This document shows, one piece after another, positions 8,173 to 14,682 of a stretch of 64,000 nucleotides of DNA. The translations under genes and the position numbers were made by a program. Source of the DNA: an uncultured Bacteroidales bacterium (lineage in GTDB: Bacteria; Bacteroidota; Bacteroidia; Bacteroidales; F082). The DNA is taken from positions 97,106 to 161,105 of the forward strand of contig CAMYXP010000007.1 in the NCBI GenBank assembly GCA_947303085.1, given 5' to 3'. Every line of letters starts with the position of its first letter. The first letter of the stretch is position 1. The notes below the pieces were generated by a model. The model was not told the DNA's origin and searched no databases. It saw only the letters and a list, made by a program, of their open reading frames with translations.

Positions 8173-9336
8173 TCACTTTCCCAATTGTTTTTTGCATTCT
8201 TTACCTTTATCATCCAAAATCACTGCTCCCAACAAACCTTCGCAGAGGTAGCGGTCAGCTGAGAGAGCGGTGATATCGTCGTAAATTGGCTGAGTAATAA
8301 GATTCCCGTCATAATCAATAAGACCGTAAGAATTGCCTGAAGTGTAATAAGCCATCAGGTTGGCCACAGCTGGTTTGAAATAACCATCATTATCAAGCTC
8401 GTTACTCTCATATTTCAGCTTCATAACACCAACGTAGTTACAAGCATTTACAACGTTTCCGTCGAAATCAAAGATCATGTCGAAATAGTCGGTGGTTCTG
8501 GCATAGACGAGTTCTTTTTGTGAATCGATTTTGATGTCGTAGTAGTCATTTGCAAGCAATTCTTCACCTTTTGCATTGATCAATCCTTCTTCACCATCAA
8601 TGTTTTCTGTTTTCCAGAAGCCTGATTTTTCATGGTAAAGATAATAATACTCAGGTTCAACGACCCATTCACCATGTTTGTTGATGAGTCCTACACGTTC
8701 GTTATCACCCATCACGGCACACAGGCCATCGTGGAAACAGTAGCTGTCGATACGCTCAGTGTATGGGAAATTATGGTCAATAGCCGCATTGCCATTATGG
8801 TCGATGAATGTGAGCACGCCATCTTTATAAACGCAAGCCACGTCTTCAGAAAACACCCAAGCTTTGTCATATTGCGCCGGAATTGCCAGTTCGCCAGTAA
8901 AACGGTTGAAATAGCCACGTTTTCTGTTGGAAACGAAAAATTCGAGACTGTCGCCATCGAATGATTTGCAAATCATATTAACATCAGTAATAGTCCTTAC
9001 ACCAGTGGTCATATTATAGATGTAGCCACCATCGTATGCATCGTGATATATGACATAAGGACTCACATAGGTGTTGTTGTATTCGTGACAATAATTCACT
9101 GAGCGATACCTATTCGTTTGGATTTTCTCTTGTATAAAACATACAAAAGCACAAGTAAACACTATTGCTATGATAAGCATTGTAAGGCTTGCGCTGAAAG
9201 CGAAAACTCGCCATACTATTTTACCGAATGTCGTTCCTTCTTTGTAGCCGAACAACTTTGCCACCCACACGGCGGCTTGCTTGATGCCTCTGCCGATAAC
9301 GGCGAAGAAGAGGCGTGGAGAAATGTGATTTTTCAT
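8173..9336 (-). CDS. Membrane-anchored WG (KWG) repeat protein
   Basis: A 387-residue protein with one strong membrane helix near residues 46-73 (rich in LTMLIIAIVFTCAFVCFI), preceded by a basic cytoplasmic N-terminus of about 45 residues. The rest is a series of degenerate WG-type repeats with the pattern G-x-x-x-I/a-x-x-Y-D (for example NGNAAIDHNFPYTERI, HGEWVVEPEYYYLYH, DGNLITQPIYDDITAL). These repeats form beta structures of unknown function, probably outside the cytoplasmic membrane. The start lies 38 bases after the zinc-ribbon gene, so it probably ends the M48/zinc-ribbon/WG operon. No catalytic motif was seen. Confidence 0.75.
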   Translation of the reverse strand: MKNHISPRLFFAVIGRGIKQAAVWVAKLFGYKEGTTFGKIVWRVFAFSASLTMLIIAIVFTCAFVCFIQEKIQTNRYRSVNYCHEYNNTYVSPYVIYHDAYDGGYIYNMTTGVRTITDVNMICKSFDGDSLEFFVSNRKRGYFNRFTGELAIPAQYDKAWVFSEDVACVYKDGVLTFIDHNGNAAIDHNFPYTERIDSYCFHDGLCAVMGDNERVGLINKHGEWVVEPEYYYLYHEKSGFWKTENIDGEEGLINAKGEELLANDYYDIKIDSQKELVYARTTDYFDMIFDFDGNVVNACNYVGVMKLKYESNELDNDGYFKPAVANLMAYYTSGNSYGLIDYDGNLITQPIYDDITALSADRYLCEGLLGAVILDDKGKECKKQLGK

Positions 9337-9374
9337 GATAATTAGTTTTTAAAAATAATTGTTAAAATAGTTTA

Positions 9375-9872
9375 TTATATAATTCTATAACATTTATTAC
9401 AAGTCTTTGCTCCTAAAGGCAGAATTGCGCCACAATTTGTGCAATATCTTCCCGATACGCATGATGCTGTTGCCAATGAACTTTTTAATACACCTCTTTC
9501 AGCCGCCGCCAAAGCACGATCATCCATTTCAGATTGTTGTATGAGACCCCATGCTTGGGTTAATACCACTGGCCAGAACAAAAACATAGCAATTGCAGCT
9601 GGTATAATCTGCTGCCCAAAGATTCCTACGTGTGCGTCAAATAAAACGCCGTCGCTTTGTGGTGTGAGTGATACATTCAAAGCAGTTTTCATTCCAAGAA
9701 TAGCTTTAAAAAAGCCTCCTTTTGATATGCTTATGTCGCATCCACCATTGACATTATTCATCAATTCTACATCGAATTCATCTTTGATAAATTCTTGTCT
9801 TATTGATTCTGCAATAACAGGTATCTGCCTCTCCGTTGCAGACAACACTACTTTTTGATTAAATGTTCCCAT
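9375..9872 (-). CDS. Small membrane-associated protein with C-terminal zinc ribbon
   Basis: A 165-residue protein of unknown function. Residues 1-85 form a soluble alpha/beta region, residues about 86-112 are hydrophobic (IIPAAIAMFLFWPVVLTQAW), and the last 25 residues are a zinc ribbon with the knuckles CTNC and CNKC. The gene lies 18 bases after the M48 protease gene and 38 before the WG-repeat gene. The same kind of C-terminal ribbon occurs in the M48 protein and in the protease-RyR fusion nearby, which suggests a shared localisation or docking function. The ribbon is clear; the rest is not recognised. Confidence 0.75.
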   Translation of the reverse strand: MGTFNQKVVLSATERQIPVIAESIRQEFIKDEFDVELMNNVNGGCDISISKGGFFKAILGMKTALNVSLTPQSDGVLFDAHVGIFGQQIIPAAIAMFLFWPVVLTQAWGLIQQSEMDDRALAAAERGVLKSSLATASCVSGRYCTNCGAILPLGAKTCNKCYRII

Positions 9873-9890
9873 ATTTCTGTAATTATTGGT

Positions 9891-10781
9891 TTATAATCTA
9901 TTTCCACAATATTGGCAAAACTTCCAGCCATCATCAACAACATTATTGCAGTTTGGACAGACATGTTTTGATTTGCCAGGCATTAGTTTAGCATTTTTTA
10001 ATCTTTTATACTGCTCACTTTCTCCCCATTTCATTATTTCCCGAACACGTACGGCGGCAAAAGGGTGATTAAGTCCGGCAATAACAGCTATTTGCAAGGC
10101 TTTATTCCAAAGATTGCTGTTTTGAATATTGTCGTAATCATCGGCTTGTTTTGCCCATTCTTCAAAATTTATCTTTGATGTTATCTTTTGTGGGCCACCA
10201 GCCAGTCTTGCCATGACTTTAGTCACAGTCTCTGGTGATGTTACAATGCTAGCAGCTCTATCGGCGGAAAGTTCACTCTTACGATACCAATACATCATCG
10301 CATATTGCACTGGCATGGCAAGATTACCTAAAACGCCCAACACATCAACACCCTTTGTAATCCACTGTGCTATAGTATGATACAGAACATGACGACATAA
10401 TATGTGTCCACACTCATGAGCAATAACAGCATCAAGTTCTTCATTACTCATCATTTCCAACAATCCCGATGTAACGGTTATGAAGATACGAGTATCGCCA
10501 TATGTCCACGCATTTGGATTTGGATCCATCTGAAGATAGAATTCCGGCTCATTAATGCCAAGTTTTTGACATATTGGTGGCAAATGTTTATATATTTCAG
10601 GCAGTTGTTTTTCTGACAGTCTGATCGACGAAGCCATATTAACGCCATATTGCATGGTCTCAAGACCTACAACCAACGCTTTCTTTACAATCATGGTAAA
10701 ACCTGGAATGCTTTGCATCTGTTCCAAAGCAGCTCTGTCTTCAGGATGTATAAAATCGTTTGCTTGCATATTTAATCTCAT
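9891..10781 (-). CDS. M48-family zinc metalloprotease with C-terminal zinc ribbon
   Basis: A 296-residue protein. The peptidase motif HECGH lies at residues 122-126 (AVIAHECGHILCRH), and a downstream ELSADRAAS segment supplies the third zinc ligand as in M48 peptidases. No clear multi-pass membrane region is seen, unlike HtpX. The last 25 residues are a zinc ribbon with CPNC and CQYC. M48 enzymes degrade membrane or envelope proteins; substrate unknown here. An alternative start is Met5. It probably heads an operon with the zinc-ribbon and WG-repeat genes. Its position beside a sigma factor operon makes a role in releasing or tuning that sigma factor possible, but this is speculation. Confidence 0.85.
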   Translation of the reverse strand: MRLNMQANDFIHPEDRAALEQMQSIPGFTMIVKKALVVGLETMQYGVNMASSIRLSEKQLPEIYKHLPPICQKLGINEPEFYLQMDPNPNAWTYGDTRIFITVTSGLLEMMSNEELDAVIAHECGHILCRHVLYHTIAQWITKGVDVLGVLGNLAMPVQYAMMYWYRKSELSADRAASIVTSPETVTKVMARLAGGPQKITSKINFEEWAKQADDYDNIQNSNLWNKALQIAVIAGLNHPFAAVRVREIMKWGESEQYKRLKNAKLMPGKSKHVCPNCNNVVDDGWKFCQYCGNRL

Positions 10782-10858
10782 TTATTAAATCAATTTCCAT
10801 ACAATAAGAGTACGCAAACACAATAAATCTATCACTTGCTATAACTTTATTTATAAAA

Positions 10859-10880
10859 AAAGGCGATCGAAATCGCCTTT
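10859..10880 (-). terminator. Rho-independent terminator after the small-membrane-protein genes
   Basis: A 9-base-pair stem (AAAGGCGAT with ATCGCCTTT) closes a 4-base loop, followed on the minus strand by a T-rich run. It lies between the 21-residue ORF and the M48 gene and separates the RyR/sigma genes from the protease operon. Confidence 0.75.
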
Positions 10881-10891
10881 AATATTGTCTT

Positions 10892-10957
10892 TTAGTTAAT
10901 AAAAACTTCAATAAGTTTTTTTGCAATACAATGCAGTGCAATTTGCCAGAATTCCAT
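10892..10957 (-). CDS. Putative 21-residue small protein
   Basis: An ATG-started frame of 21 codons (starts MEFWQIALHCIAKKL, ends EVFIN) sits between the 61-residue membrane protein gene and the terminator at 10859-10880. The sequence is amphipathic with alternating hydrophobic and basic residues. Its position just before a terminator, where otherwise there would be about 100 empty bases, and the similar arrangement at 13865-14132 support a real small gene. Coding cannot be proved from one sequence. Confidence 0.35.
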   Translation of the reverse strand: MEFWQIALHCIAKKLIEVFIN

Positions 10958-11000
10958 AGTTTTAATTATTTAAGTTAAACATTTCTTTTATTTATAACGC

Positions 11001-11186
11001 TTACAGTAACATCAGAATACCAAGTACAGATCCGACAATAGCACTAATGAGATAATGTTTAGCTGGTTCCGGTTTGACATCTTGATTGATGAAGAATGCA
11101 ACATAGCCAACGATTGGTAACACTACGGATGCTATTACTAATCCGATACTTGTCTCTTGAACTGCTGTGGTGTTTTGTGTTGTCAT
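11001..11186 (-). CDS. Small two-helix membrane protein
   Basis: A 61-residue protein starting at the ATG at 11186 (MTTQNTTAVQ). An in-frame GTG 12 bases upstream is possible but less likely. Two hydrophobic helices (about 13-32 and 46-61) are joined by a polar loop containing NQDVKPEPAKHY. No family recognised. It lies downstream of the RyR gene and upstream of the 21-residue ORF and the terminator. Confidence 0.6.
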   Translation of the reverse strand: MTTQNTTAVQETSIGLVIASVVLPIVGYVAFFINQDVKPEPAKHYLISAIVGSVLGILMLL

Positions 11187-11298
11187 TTTTTTATACACTG
11201 TTCCGTGTCGTGCGCAACTGTTAATTTTTTATTTATTGTTACTTGTTTGTTTTTCTTTTTTCATCTATGTAGAGTATGTACTATTGAAAAAAATACCA

Positions 11299-11595
11299 CT
11301 ATTTTATTTTTTTTATTTTATATCCAAGTTTTATCATGGTTTTCAATGTTCCAATGCTGGTGTTTCTGTCATATTCCTTTTCCTCTTCCGAAAGATTCTC
11401 GTAAGGGACAAGGCATGGATGCGTCTTGGCGACATCATTACGCTGCGCACCGTATTTCCAACCTTGTGCAATACGCTTTGCTGCCCACGTCTCGTGTGTG
11501 TTCTTCGCGAGCTTTTCGCCCAATATATTGATGTCGTCCGTAAGTTCAACATCACTTGTGTCGACTGGGGCTGGTATGTATGTGTTGTGTGTCAT
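11299..11595 (-). CDS. Stand-alone RyR-domain protein
   Basis: A 98-residue protein that is almost entirely one RyR domain (PF02026), the module first named from ryanodine receptors. The signature runs YIPAPVDTSDVEL, HETWAAKRIAQGWKYG, THPCLVPYENLSEEEKEYDR, then TLKTMIKLGYKI. RyR domains occur in bacteria, often in nucleotide-centred conflict or signalling loci, and have been predicted to sense small ligands; the ligand is unknown. No membrane helix or signal peptide. It follows the terminator of the protease-RyR fusion gene, so it may have its own promoter. A second RyR copy is fused in the next gene upstream. Confidence 0.88.
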   Translation of the reverse strand: MTHNTYIPAPVDTSDVELTDDINILGEKLAKNTHETWAAKRIAQGWKYGAQRNDVAKTHPCLVPYENLSEEEKEYDRNTSIGTLKTMIKLGYKIKKIK

Positions 11596-11653
11596 CTCTT
11601 TTTTCTATAATAGAGTTTCTGCTTCAGCATTTTCTATCAGTTATTAATTAAAA

Positions 11654-11680
11654 AAAGCGAATTCTTTTAGAATCCGCTTT
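11654..11680 (-). terminator. Terminator after the protease-RyR-ribbon fusion gene
   Basis: An 11-base stem with one mismatch (11654-11664 against 11670-11680) and a 5-base loop is followed on the minus strand by seven T residues. It ends the sigma factor/fusion transcript. Confidence 0.75.
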
Positions 11681-11709
11681 ATTATGTCAAAGACAACGTC
11701 TGTCTATTT

Positions 11710-12780
11710 CTATCTGAAATCTTTCCACGACAGCTGCTTGCCGCAGTTATGGCAGAAGTTGTCGCTTGGTTCTATTACCTCTCCGCAGTCAGGACAGCGA
11801 TACATACTATTAATATTCACCAAGCGATATCCAAGTCGTTTTATTAGTTTTATTGTACTTGTTGCCATGCGACGATCAGGTTCTTTGTCTTTTTCGTCAA
11901 GCATAAAATACGGCACAAGATAATGATTATGTCCTTTTTCCTCATGTCCATCTTTATCCAACGGAGCATAAACGTATCCTTCCTTGATTTTGTCAACAGC
12001 CCAAGTATCGTGAGCATTTTCCGCCACAAACTCTATCAGTTCTTCCAAATCATTGTTCAACTTTATTTTGTTTACGTCGATCGGTTGTGGATTATATTCT
12101 TGAGCAAAACGTTTCTCACGAGCTGTGACCATATAGTTTCTCGATTCAGCCCATGCGTTTTCAAACGTTTCAAGGTCGTAAACGCTCATCTCTTCATCAT
12201 TAGCCGGATTGTAAATGGAGATTTTTTTTGCTGTTTTATCAATCGAAAGCACAACAACTGCATGATTTGGATTGTCGTCAAAGTTAAAGTCCTTTGAAAA
12301 AATGTCGATTTCTCCACCAGAAAGGGTTTTCCCGTTAACGACCACAATAACGCTATATTCCTTTAAAGCCTTTTCCAGATAATCGATGGTTGCATTATAT
12401 TGCCTATTCACCAGAAATCCTTCATGCTCCATAAGTTTTCCCATATTAAACAAAGGTGTGCCTTCGTTACGCAGCCAGTAGTTGCGTTTTGATTCCTTTG
12501 CAAGAGCGTTTTCTTCAACTTTGTGGCCTGCTCTTTTTATTATAAAAGACTCACATTGGAAATCACACAGGTTTTTGCCATCATCGGCCGCCATGCTGCT
12601 AATCGGTATAAAGCTGCCATAATCCTCCATTTGTTCGTTGGTGTATGTCATACGTCTGTTTGTGACTACATATTCCTCCAACTGTTGATCAACAGCAATA
12701 GCGGAAAGTATTTCCATTGTTTCATCAGCTGACGATTCCCCTGAAAGGAACTTATCCATTTTATCTTTTGATACGGTCAT
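11710..12780 (-). CDS. C39-like cysteine protease / RyR / zinc-ribbon fusion protein
   Basis: A 356-residue protein with four parts. Residues 1-45 (MDKFLSGESSADETMEIL) look like the helical N-terminus common in sigma-linked or anti-sigma proteins of this phylum. Residues about 65-225 resemble a papain-like C39-type peptidase: Cys76 in CDFQCESFII, His173 in NHAVVVLSID and Asn191 in ISIYNPA are candidate catalytic residues. Residues about 232-322 are an RyR domain (AHDTWAVDKIKEGYVYAP, LVPYFMLDEKDKEPDRR, IKLIKRLGYRL). The end is a zinc ribbon (CPDC, CHNC). It follows the sigma factor gene by 60 bases. A ligand-gated protease acting on a regulator is a reasonable reading, but activity is inferred. 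Confidence 0.75.
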   Translation of the reverse strand: MTVSKDKMDKFLSGESSADETMEILSAIAVDQQLEEYVVTNRRMTYTNEQMEDYGSFIPISSMAADDGKNLCDFQCESFIIKRAGHKVEENALAKESKRNYWLRNEGTPLFNMGKLMEHEGFLVNRQYNATIDYLEKALKEYSVIVVVNGKTLSGGEIDIFSKDFNFDDNPNHAVVVLSIDKTAKKISIYNPANDEEMSVYDLETFENAWAESRNYMVTAREKRFAQEYNPQPIDVNKIKLNNDLEELIEFVAENAHDTWAVDKIKEGYVYAPLDKDGHEEKGHNHYLVPYFMLDEKDKEPDRRMATSTIKLIKRLGYRLVNINSMYRCPDCGEVIEPSDNFCHNCGKQLSWKDFR

Positions 12781-12840
12781 GATATGTTTGTTTTTATGAT
12801 GAAGAGTCTATCTTTTTCAAAAATCTACCATTTGTTTTAT

Positions 12841-13743
12841 TTATTTCTGTTTTTCAAGCTTCCGCTGCTCTTTAATCTCCCTGCGTTCTTCTTTCTCATC
12901 AATCTTTGTCTCTCGTTTTGCTGTTTTCAGCAACACGTTATAAGCTTTCACAATTTCTCTTTTCAGAACAACATAGTTAACATTCTTTTCAAGAGCTAGT
13001 TCTTTGATACTCAAGCCACTGAAAAAGAATTCGTTTAACAGTTTTGCTTGATTTACAGGCAAATCAGCCTCAAATGTTTTATAAAGATGCTTTCCTCTGT
13101 ATTTTATATCCGACAAAGCAATGCCTATCAGCTGATCCCATGCTCGCTTGTAGTCCCTGTTGATATCATCTACACTTTTATTATATTCTTCTGCCAACAA
13201 TTCCCTGTCAACATCCTCCAGCTTTATGGCGCATAGCAAATCTCTATAATACTCATTGCTGATCTGGTTTATATATACACTGATTTGGGTTCGTGCCCAA
13301 TCTGACGACGAATGGGGCTCTTCTACATCCTCTCTGTCGGTAATCTCAACCTTTTCGCCGAATTCTTCTTCGTAATACAATCCGATATGCTCATCTATGC
13401 TTTTCCTGTTTTTTTTGATAAAATTATCAGCGGTAATAAAAAGCCAGTTTTTCAAATCCTCAACAGCAAGCAATGTCTCTGGTTTTATGCTGACAACATA
13501 TAATGCAAAAAGCGAATAAAATGAATTGTAAATATCTTGAAAGCCATCCACTACACTTTTATACCTGTCATCGCTAGGATTAAACCATTTTCTGACAGCA
13601 TTCTCAACAGCAGAAACATACGGGTTCTTTACATATTTGGTTGTATGCCCCTCATAAATAGCGGCACCACGTAACACGAGCGATATATACCTGTCATCTC
13701 GTTTTATAAGACCGTTGATAATCTGTTTTTCTGCACTATTCAT
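12841..13743 (-). CDS. Sigma-70-family RNA polymerase sigma factor (ECF-like)
   Basis: The likely product is 300 residues from the ATG at 13743 (MNSAEKQIINGLIKRDDRY); a longer in-frame reading begins inside the promoter. The N-terminal opening (LIKRDDRYISLVLRGAAIYEG) fits sigma region 2 of atypical ECF-type factors, with FITADNFIKKNRK at the end of that domain, and residues about 240-285 form a helix-turn-helix like region 4 (FFFSGLSIKELALEKNVNYVVLKREIVKAYNVL). The C-terminus is very basic. A near-perfect promoter precedes it. It is followed by the protease-RyR fusion, so the pair may act as a sigma factor and its regulator. Divergent, so moderate confidence. Confidence 0.7.
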   Translation of the reverse strand: MNSAEKQIINGLIKRDDRYISLVLRGAAIYEGHTTKYVKNPYVSAVENAVRKWFNPSDDRYKSVVDGFQDIYNSFYSLFALYVVSIKPETLLAVEDLKNWLFITADNFIKKNRKSIDEHIGLYYEEEFGEKVEITDREDVEEPHSSSDWARTQISVYINQISNEYYRDLLCAIKLEDVDRELLAEEYNKSVDDINRDYKRAWDQLIGIALSDIKYRGKHLYKTFEADLPVNQAKLLNEFFFSGLSIKELALEKNVNYVVLKREIVKAYNVLLKTAKRETKIDEKEERREIKEQRKLEKQK

Positions 13744-13772
13744 AAAAACACAAAAACATATGATTTGAGATG

Positions 13773-13803
13773 CAAAGATATAGAAAAAAGACAAAACTCC
13801 AAA
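13773..13803 (-). promoter_or_regulatory. Promoter of the sigma factor gene
   Basis: On the minus strand, TTTG (13803-13800), 19 bases, then TATCTTTG (13780-13773) match the Bacteroidota consensus exactly. The ATG at 13743 lies 29 bases beyond. This also rules out the longer reading frame that would start at 13794. Confidence 0.75.
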
Positions 13804-13836
13804 TAATCTTTTTGAAGATATAAATATTATAAAAAC

Positions 13837-13858
13837 AAACGGGAGATATCTCCCGTTT
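13837..13858 (-). terminator. Perfect palindromic terminator after the small-protein operon
   Basis: A perfect 22-base palindrome, half-site AAACGGGAGAT, lies 6 bases after the 23-residue ORF, followed by a T-rich run on the minus strand. It separates the small-protein operon from the sigma factor promoter. Confidence 0.8.
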
Positions 13859-13864
13859 TATTCT

Positions 13865-13936
13865 TTAGTTCTTAATTTCTCTGTAGATTGTGCGACATAA
13901 GACATATAAGAAAGCCGCCATCATTCCTGTACTCAT
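13865..13936 (-). CDS. Putative 23-residue hydrophobic small protein
   Basis: An ATG-started frame of 23 codons (MSTGMMAAFLYVLCRTIYRE, then IKN) ends just before a perfect palindromic terminator. The first half is hydrophobic and the second half basic, which resembles a short membrane-associated peptide. Its position as the last ORF of a short transcript (secreted protein, 39-residue ORF, 23-residue ORF, terminator) is the main support. Confidence 0.4.
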   Translation of the reverse strand: MSTGMMAAFLYVLCRTIYREIKN

Positions 13937-14012
13937 AGTGTTTTACTTTTTTTGATTCACTTTTGTTTTTAATATACTGAAGAGGAATCTGTTTCTTTTT
14001 GTATATTATTTA

Positions 14013-14132
14013 TTACTGCATTATTTTATTGTTTTCGTTGTTGCCGAGCATCGGTAGTACCATGTTTGACTGCCCATTGTTAACATAGTATTTGAGAATT
14101 TCCATTTCCACTCTTGCTAAATATGTTTTCAT
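14013..14132 (-). CDS. Putative 39-residue small protein
   Basis: An ATG-started frame of 39 codons (MKTYLARVEMEILKYYVNNG, then polar residues ending NNKIMQ), 24 bases after the stop of the secreted-protein gene. It is soluble, with a helical start and an Asn-rich end. There is no recognised family and no membrane helix. It probably shares the transcript that ends at 13837-13858. Confidence 0.45.
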   Translation of the reverse strand: MKTYLARVEMEILKYYVNNGQSNMVLPMLGNNENNKIMQ

Positions 14133-14156
14133 GACTATTTATTTTTTGATTACAAT

Positions 14157-14594
14157 TTAACTTTTGTTCTCATTCTTTCTTTTGATTTCAGCTAAGTAGT
14201 AGTTAGGCTCGCCCTCAAATTCATTGATGATGTTGTATGAATAATCGTAGATATAATCCGTATATGGGCATTCCCAACATGCATTTGTGCCATCAGGATA
14301 TGTTACAAACACCCTGTCACCACGGTGCCAATACCAATTAGATGGTCCTATAACAAAACCGTCGCCATATCCAGAAATAAAAACTGTAGTGTTGGTTGAA
14401 ACACTGTTATAATAACTGACTGTCGTAACTTTGATTACACCGCTTGTATTGAAATTATTTGTTGCAGTGAAATAGCAGTGACCATCATTGAGGATTACAA
14501 ATTCGCCCCACAGCTGTGCTGATGCGATATTGCTGGTAACAAACAATGCTGCTAAGAGCATGAGTCTTTTGAAGTTTTTAGTGTAGTTTTTCAT
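14157..14594 (-). CDS. Secreted protein of unknown function
   Basis: A 145-residue protein with a clear signal peptide (about residues 1-26, ending IASAQ). The mature part is rich in aromatic residues, Asn, Ser and Thr (NDGHCYFTATNNFNTSG, WYWHRGDRVFVTYPDGT), has three Cys residues that could form a disulfide, and probably folds as a small beta protein in the periplasm or outside. No family recognised. It starts 88 bases after the TIR-WD40 gene ends and heads a small operon with two tiny ORFs. Confidence 0.7.
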   Translation of the reverse strand: MKNYTKNFKRLMLLAALFVTSNIASAQLWGEFVILNDGHCYFTATNNFNTSGVIKVTTVSYYNSVSTNTTVFISGYGDGFVIGPSNWYWHRGDRVFVTYPDGTNACWECPYTDYIYDYSYNIINEFEGEPNYYLAEIKRKNENKS

Positions 14595-14682
14595 CGTGTT
14601 TTATTTTTTAAGTTAATAATCTTGTTAATTTCAACTTAAAAGAGTCACACTTTTGAAAAAAATATCACCAAAATGGAAAATT

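Noticed and set aside
13744..13794. Longer N-terminus for the sigma factor starting at 13794
   Set aside because: It would begin inside the -33/-7 promoter and add a hydrophobic stretch foreign to sigma factors.
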